In this document: one piece after another, positions 61,505 through 64,000 of the stretch
Layout: each line of letters begins with the position of its first letter
Position numbering within the stretch: the first letter of the stretch is position 1
Origin: VBOC01 sp964512655
GTDB taxonomy: Bacteria; Bacteroidota; Ignavibacteria; UBA10030; SZUA-254
NCBI GenBank assembly: GCA_964512655.1
Contig: CAZEJT010000001.1
Location: 372,001-436,000 of the forward strand
Reading direction: 5' to 3'
DNA: 64,000 bases
Position numbers and translations under genes: made by a program
The notes under the pieces: generated by a model
What the model saw: the letters and a program-made list of their open reading frames with translations, nothing else
Databases searched by the model: none
What the model was told of the DNA's origin: nothing

Positions 61505-62737
61505 ATGATCACATTCGAATCTTTCTCTTTCTCCAAACCCACCCTTGCGCTGCTCGCTAAATACGGCATCGTAACTCCAACCCCCATTCAAGAAAAGCTG
61601 ATTCCTCTCATTGCGGCCGGACGAGACGTCCTCGCGCAGTCCGAAACCGGCTCCGGCAAAACCCTCAGCTTTGCGCTTCCTCTCATTGAACGGATCGACC
61701 GGCATGATGGCTTGCAGGCGTTAATCCTTGCACCAACACGCGAGCTTGCCCTGCAAATCTCTGAGGAATTCGCGAAATTCTCCCATGGCAAACACCTTGG
61801 CGTCACGCCGGTGTACGGCGGCGTTTCAATCAACGAACAGATCCGGAAACTGAAGCAGACAAACATTGTCGTGGGCACGCCGGGCCGGCTGGTCGACCTT
61901 CTCCAGCGCCGTGAGCTTCACCTCGAGTCGATTCACACCCTCGTGTTCGACGAAGCCGACCGGATGCTGGACATGGGCTTTCTCCCCGACATCGAACGGA
62001 TTGTTCGATATGTCCCAAAGCAGAGACAGACTCTCCTTCTGAGCGCAACCCTGCCGAAGGAAATCGTGAAGGTGAGCCAAAAGTACCTCGTGAATCCCGA
62101 GCGGATCGAATTGGCCTCCGCCGTGAAGCCGGAATTCCTGCGGCAAACCTACTATCAGACGAACACGCAACAGAAGCTCCCTCTCCTGATACACCTGCTG
62201 CGGTCGGAACGCGACCTTGCACTGGTCTTCTGCAACAGGAAGCACGTCACCTCGAAACTCGCGCGGAAGCTCACGCAGAACGGAGTGCACGCGAAGTGCC
62301 TCCACGGCGATATGTCGCAGAATCAGCGCGAGCGCGTTACGGCCGAGTTCCGCCAGAAGAGGTTTAACGTGCTCGTTGCGACCGACGTTGCGGCCCGCGG
62401 GCTTCATATCGACGACGTGACTCATGTCTATAACTATGAGATTCCGCGGGACGTCGATTCGTATACGCACCGCGTCGGCCGCACGGCGCGGGCCGGAAAA
62501 CGGGGTGAGGCGATCTCGCTCGTCTCCAACGATGGGGAGCAGCAGTTTTTCAAAGAGATCTTGTTCACGTACAGCGGCAAGATCACTCTAAAACCTATTG
62601 CGACAAACGATTTGCCGCGCGTGGTTGAACCGGCGCCGGTCCGCGCTCAATCTCTTCCCCCGAGGATGTCGCATCGGCAACGGCGGGGACGCCGGCACTC
62701 ATCCGGTTCTCATTCACACGCCGGGAGGCCGCAATAA
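61505..62737 (+). CDS. rhlE: DEAD-box RNA helicase, RhlE type
   Basis: 410 residues with the full DEAD-box set: Q motif near GIVTPTPIQEKLIPLI, motif I AQSETGSGKT, Ia PTRELALQI, Ib VVGTPGRLVDLL, II VFDEADRMLDMGF, III LLSATLPKE, IV VFCNRKH, V VLVATDVAARGLHID and VI YTHRVGRTARAGKRG. The C-terminal tail is basic and Arg/Ser/His-rich, as in RhlE. It unwinds RNA and often acts in ribosome assembly or cold response. An RRM protein follows 92 bases downstream. Confidence 0.95.
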   Translation: MITFESFSFSKPTLALLAKYGIVTPTPIQEKLIPLIAAGRDVLAQSETGSGKTLSFALPLIERIDRHDGLQALILAPTRELALQISEEFAKFSHGKHLGVTPVYGGVSINEQIRKLKQTNIVVGTPGRLVDLLQRRELHLESIHTLVFDEADRMLDMGFLPDIERIVRYVPKQRQTLLLSATLPKEIVKVSQKYLVNPERIELASAVKPEFLRQTYYQTNTQQKLPLLIHLLRSERDLALVFCNRKHVTSKLARKLTQNGVHAKCLHGDMSQNQRERVTAEFRQKRFNVLVATDVAARGLHIDDVTHVYNYEIPRDVDSYTHRVGRTARAGKRGEAISLVSNDGEQQFFKEILFTYSGKITLKPIATNDLPRVVEPAPVRAQSLPPRMSHRQRRGRRHSSGSHSHAGRPQ

Positions 62738-62828
62738 TAGTTCACCCCCGGAGGCAACCATGAGGACCCCCGGGGAGATTCCAGTTGCACGCAGATAACA
62801 ATCTGTTTCACCAAACAATGAGGCGAGT

Positions 62829-63140
62829 ATGAGACTGTATGTGGGAAACATTTCGCGCGACGTCACCCAGGAAGATCTCCGGGCGGCTTTTGAAGCGCAC
62901 GGTAAGGTCGACGAAGTGAGCATGGTCAAGGACAAATTCAGCGGACTTCCCAAGGGCTTTGCGTTCATTGAAATGCCCGAGGAAGCGGAAGCGCGAAAGG
63001 CAATCAGCGAGCTGGCGGGCAAAGAGCTGAAGGGCCGTTCTCTTGATGTAACCGAAGCGCGTCCGCGAACCGAGCGCCCGAACCGCGGAGGCGGGCGGGG
63101 AGGAGGTTGGGGCGGCGGACGCGGCGGCAATCGCCGTTAG
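62829..63140 (+). CDS. RNA-binding protein with one RRM domain
   Basis: 103 residues. RNP2 is seen as RLYVGNISRDV and RNP1 as KGFAFIEMPEE, which together mark a complete RRM of about 78 residues. A Gly/Arg-rich tail (RGGGRGGGWGGGRGGNRR) follows and probably adds RNA affinity. Such proteins are often induced by cold and work with DEAD-box helicases; the rhlE gene upstream supports this. The 13-codon frame at 62760 ahead of it has a good GGAGG site and could be a leader peptide. Confidence 0.93.
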   Translation: MRLYVGNISRDVTQEDLRAAFEAHGKVDEVSMVKDKFSGLPKGFAFIEMPEEAEARKAISELAGKELKGRSLDVTEARPRTERPNRGGGRGGGWGGGRGGNRR

Positions 63141-63144
63141 CCCA

Positions 63145-64000
63145 TGAAGCTGCGCGTCGTGGTATTAGGCGCCGGATTCGGCGGATTGGAACTCAGCACG
63201 ATTCTCTCCGAGACGCCGGGCGACAATCTTGATCTTACATTGATCGACCGGAACGATTCTTTTTACTTCGGCTTTTCGAGACTTGACGTGATGTTCGGCC
63301 GAAAGCCGGCGGATGCCGTGAAGATACCCTACGGGAGTATTCAAAAGCCGGGTGTGCAGTTTCGCCGCGAGACCGTCGTCGCCATCGGTCCATCAGCGAA
63401 AACCGTTACGACGGACCGGGGTACCTACGAAGCGGATGTCCTGGTTGTTGCGTTGGGAGCCGATTATGACATAGGCGCGACTCCAGGGCTGGGAGAGGCA
63501 GGGAACGAGTACTACACGTTCGCCGGCGCGGAACGACTACGATCCGTGCTTCCGAATTTTACCAAGGGGCATGCGATCGTTGGTGTTTGCGGCGCACCGT
63601 TCAAATGCCCCCCCGCTCCGAGCGAAGCGGCGTTAATGCTGCACGACTATCTGACTGCCCGTGGCGTTCGCGGCGAATGCACGATCACACTTGTGATGCC
63701 GTTCGGGATCCCGATTCCGCCATCTCCTGCATCATCGGAAGCATTGCTCGCCGCCTTCAGGGAACGGGGAATCACGTTTGTTCCCGATCGGCTGGTACAG
63801 GCCCTCGACCCGGCTCGCCGGGCCGTTATTATCAGGGACACGAGAAGCGGCAATACCTCTGAATTGCCCTATGATCTCTTTCTCGGCATTCCCAAGCACG
63901 TAGCGCCGGAGGTCGTGCTTCAAAGCGGTCTGGCAGAGAACGGTTGGATACCGGTTGCCAGAACGAATCTATCGACAAGGTTTCCGAATGTGTATGCAAT
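63145..64000 (+). CDS. FAD-dependent pyridine-nucleotide/sulfide:quinone-reductase-like protein, cut by the window end
   Basis: From an ATG at 63145, 4 bases after the RRM stop, an open frame runs to the window end (285 codons so far). It begins MKLRVVVLGAGFGGLELSTI, an FAD-binding Rossmann loop, and continues to VLVVALGADYDIGAT. CGAPFKCPPAPSEAALMLHD carries two cysteines at a place used for redox work in sulfide:quinone reductase and flavocytochrome c relatives. The C-terminus is missing, so the exact subfamily (SQR, FCSD-like or NDH-2-like) is not decided. It may be membrane-bound in the cell. Confidence 0.85.

Overview
The window looks like a chromosomal segment of a GC-rich, aerobic, Gram-negative bacterium. 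Outer-membrane porins, a TonB-dependent receptor, a YfiR-type periplasmic protein, Tat and Sec signal peptides and an A-type cytochrome oxidase all point that way. The mix (phosphate-selective-type porins, KdpFABCDE, an ECF42-type sigma factor, and frequent Shine-Dalgarno sites, unlike Bacteroidia) would fit a deep Bacteroidota/Ignavibacteria-like (FCB group) soil or sediment organism. That placement is tentative, because no rRNA or universal marker is present.

Layout. (i) 1-8454, minus strand: one long oxidase operon (cupredoxin, ctaD, ctaE, ctaF, two small membrane proteins, ctaC, ctaA, ctaB, ABC exporter). Subunit II carries a three-repeat insertion in its CuA domain, and subunit I lacks the usual K-channel lysine. 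(ii) 8663-17677, minus strand: phosphate module (DUF2630, phoB, phoR, a four-unit Pho-box-like array, porin, pstSCAB, phoU) followed by a CHAD gene interrupted by one in-frame amber codon. (iii) 18075-25953, plus strand: complete kdpFABCDE potassium operon. (iv) 26116-34505, plus strand: thioredoxin-fold protein, then TonB receptor, YfiR-like protein, CHASE8-type histidine kinase, single-domain response regulator and hybrid kinase, which look like a Yfi-like sensing module rewired to a phosphorelay. (v) 34568-38199: degenerate alpha/beta hydrolase, DUF1624 acyltransferase-like protein, ankyrin protein. (vi) 38205-42602, minus strand: molybdate module (Mop, ModE HTH, porin, ModA, ModB) with a perfect palindromic operator but no modC. 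(vii) 42806-44107: 1-Cys peroxiredoxin and a Tat-exported DsrE-like protein. (viii) 44173-47489, minus strand: metallophosphoesterase and two GT-B-type glycosyltransferase-like proteins. (ix) 47714-64000: accessory genes: YjdI, Crp-like regulator, pirin, a Ser/Thr kinase with TPRs, an ECF42 sigma factor with a YCII/DGPF partner and a matching candidate promoter, a GlxA regulator, single enzymes, an RhlE helicase with an RRM protein, and an SQR-like flavoprotein cut by the window end.

Several intergenic spaces carry extragenic palindromes. Two copies of one 30-bp palindrome bracket the pst-pho region. No tRNA, rRNA, CRISPR array, transposase or phage gene was seen. Motif assignments were made by eye and no database search was run.
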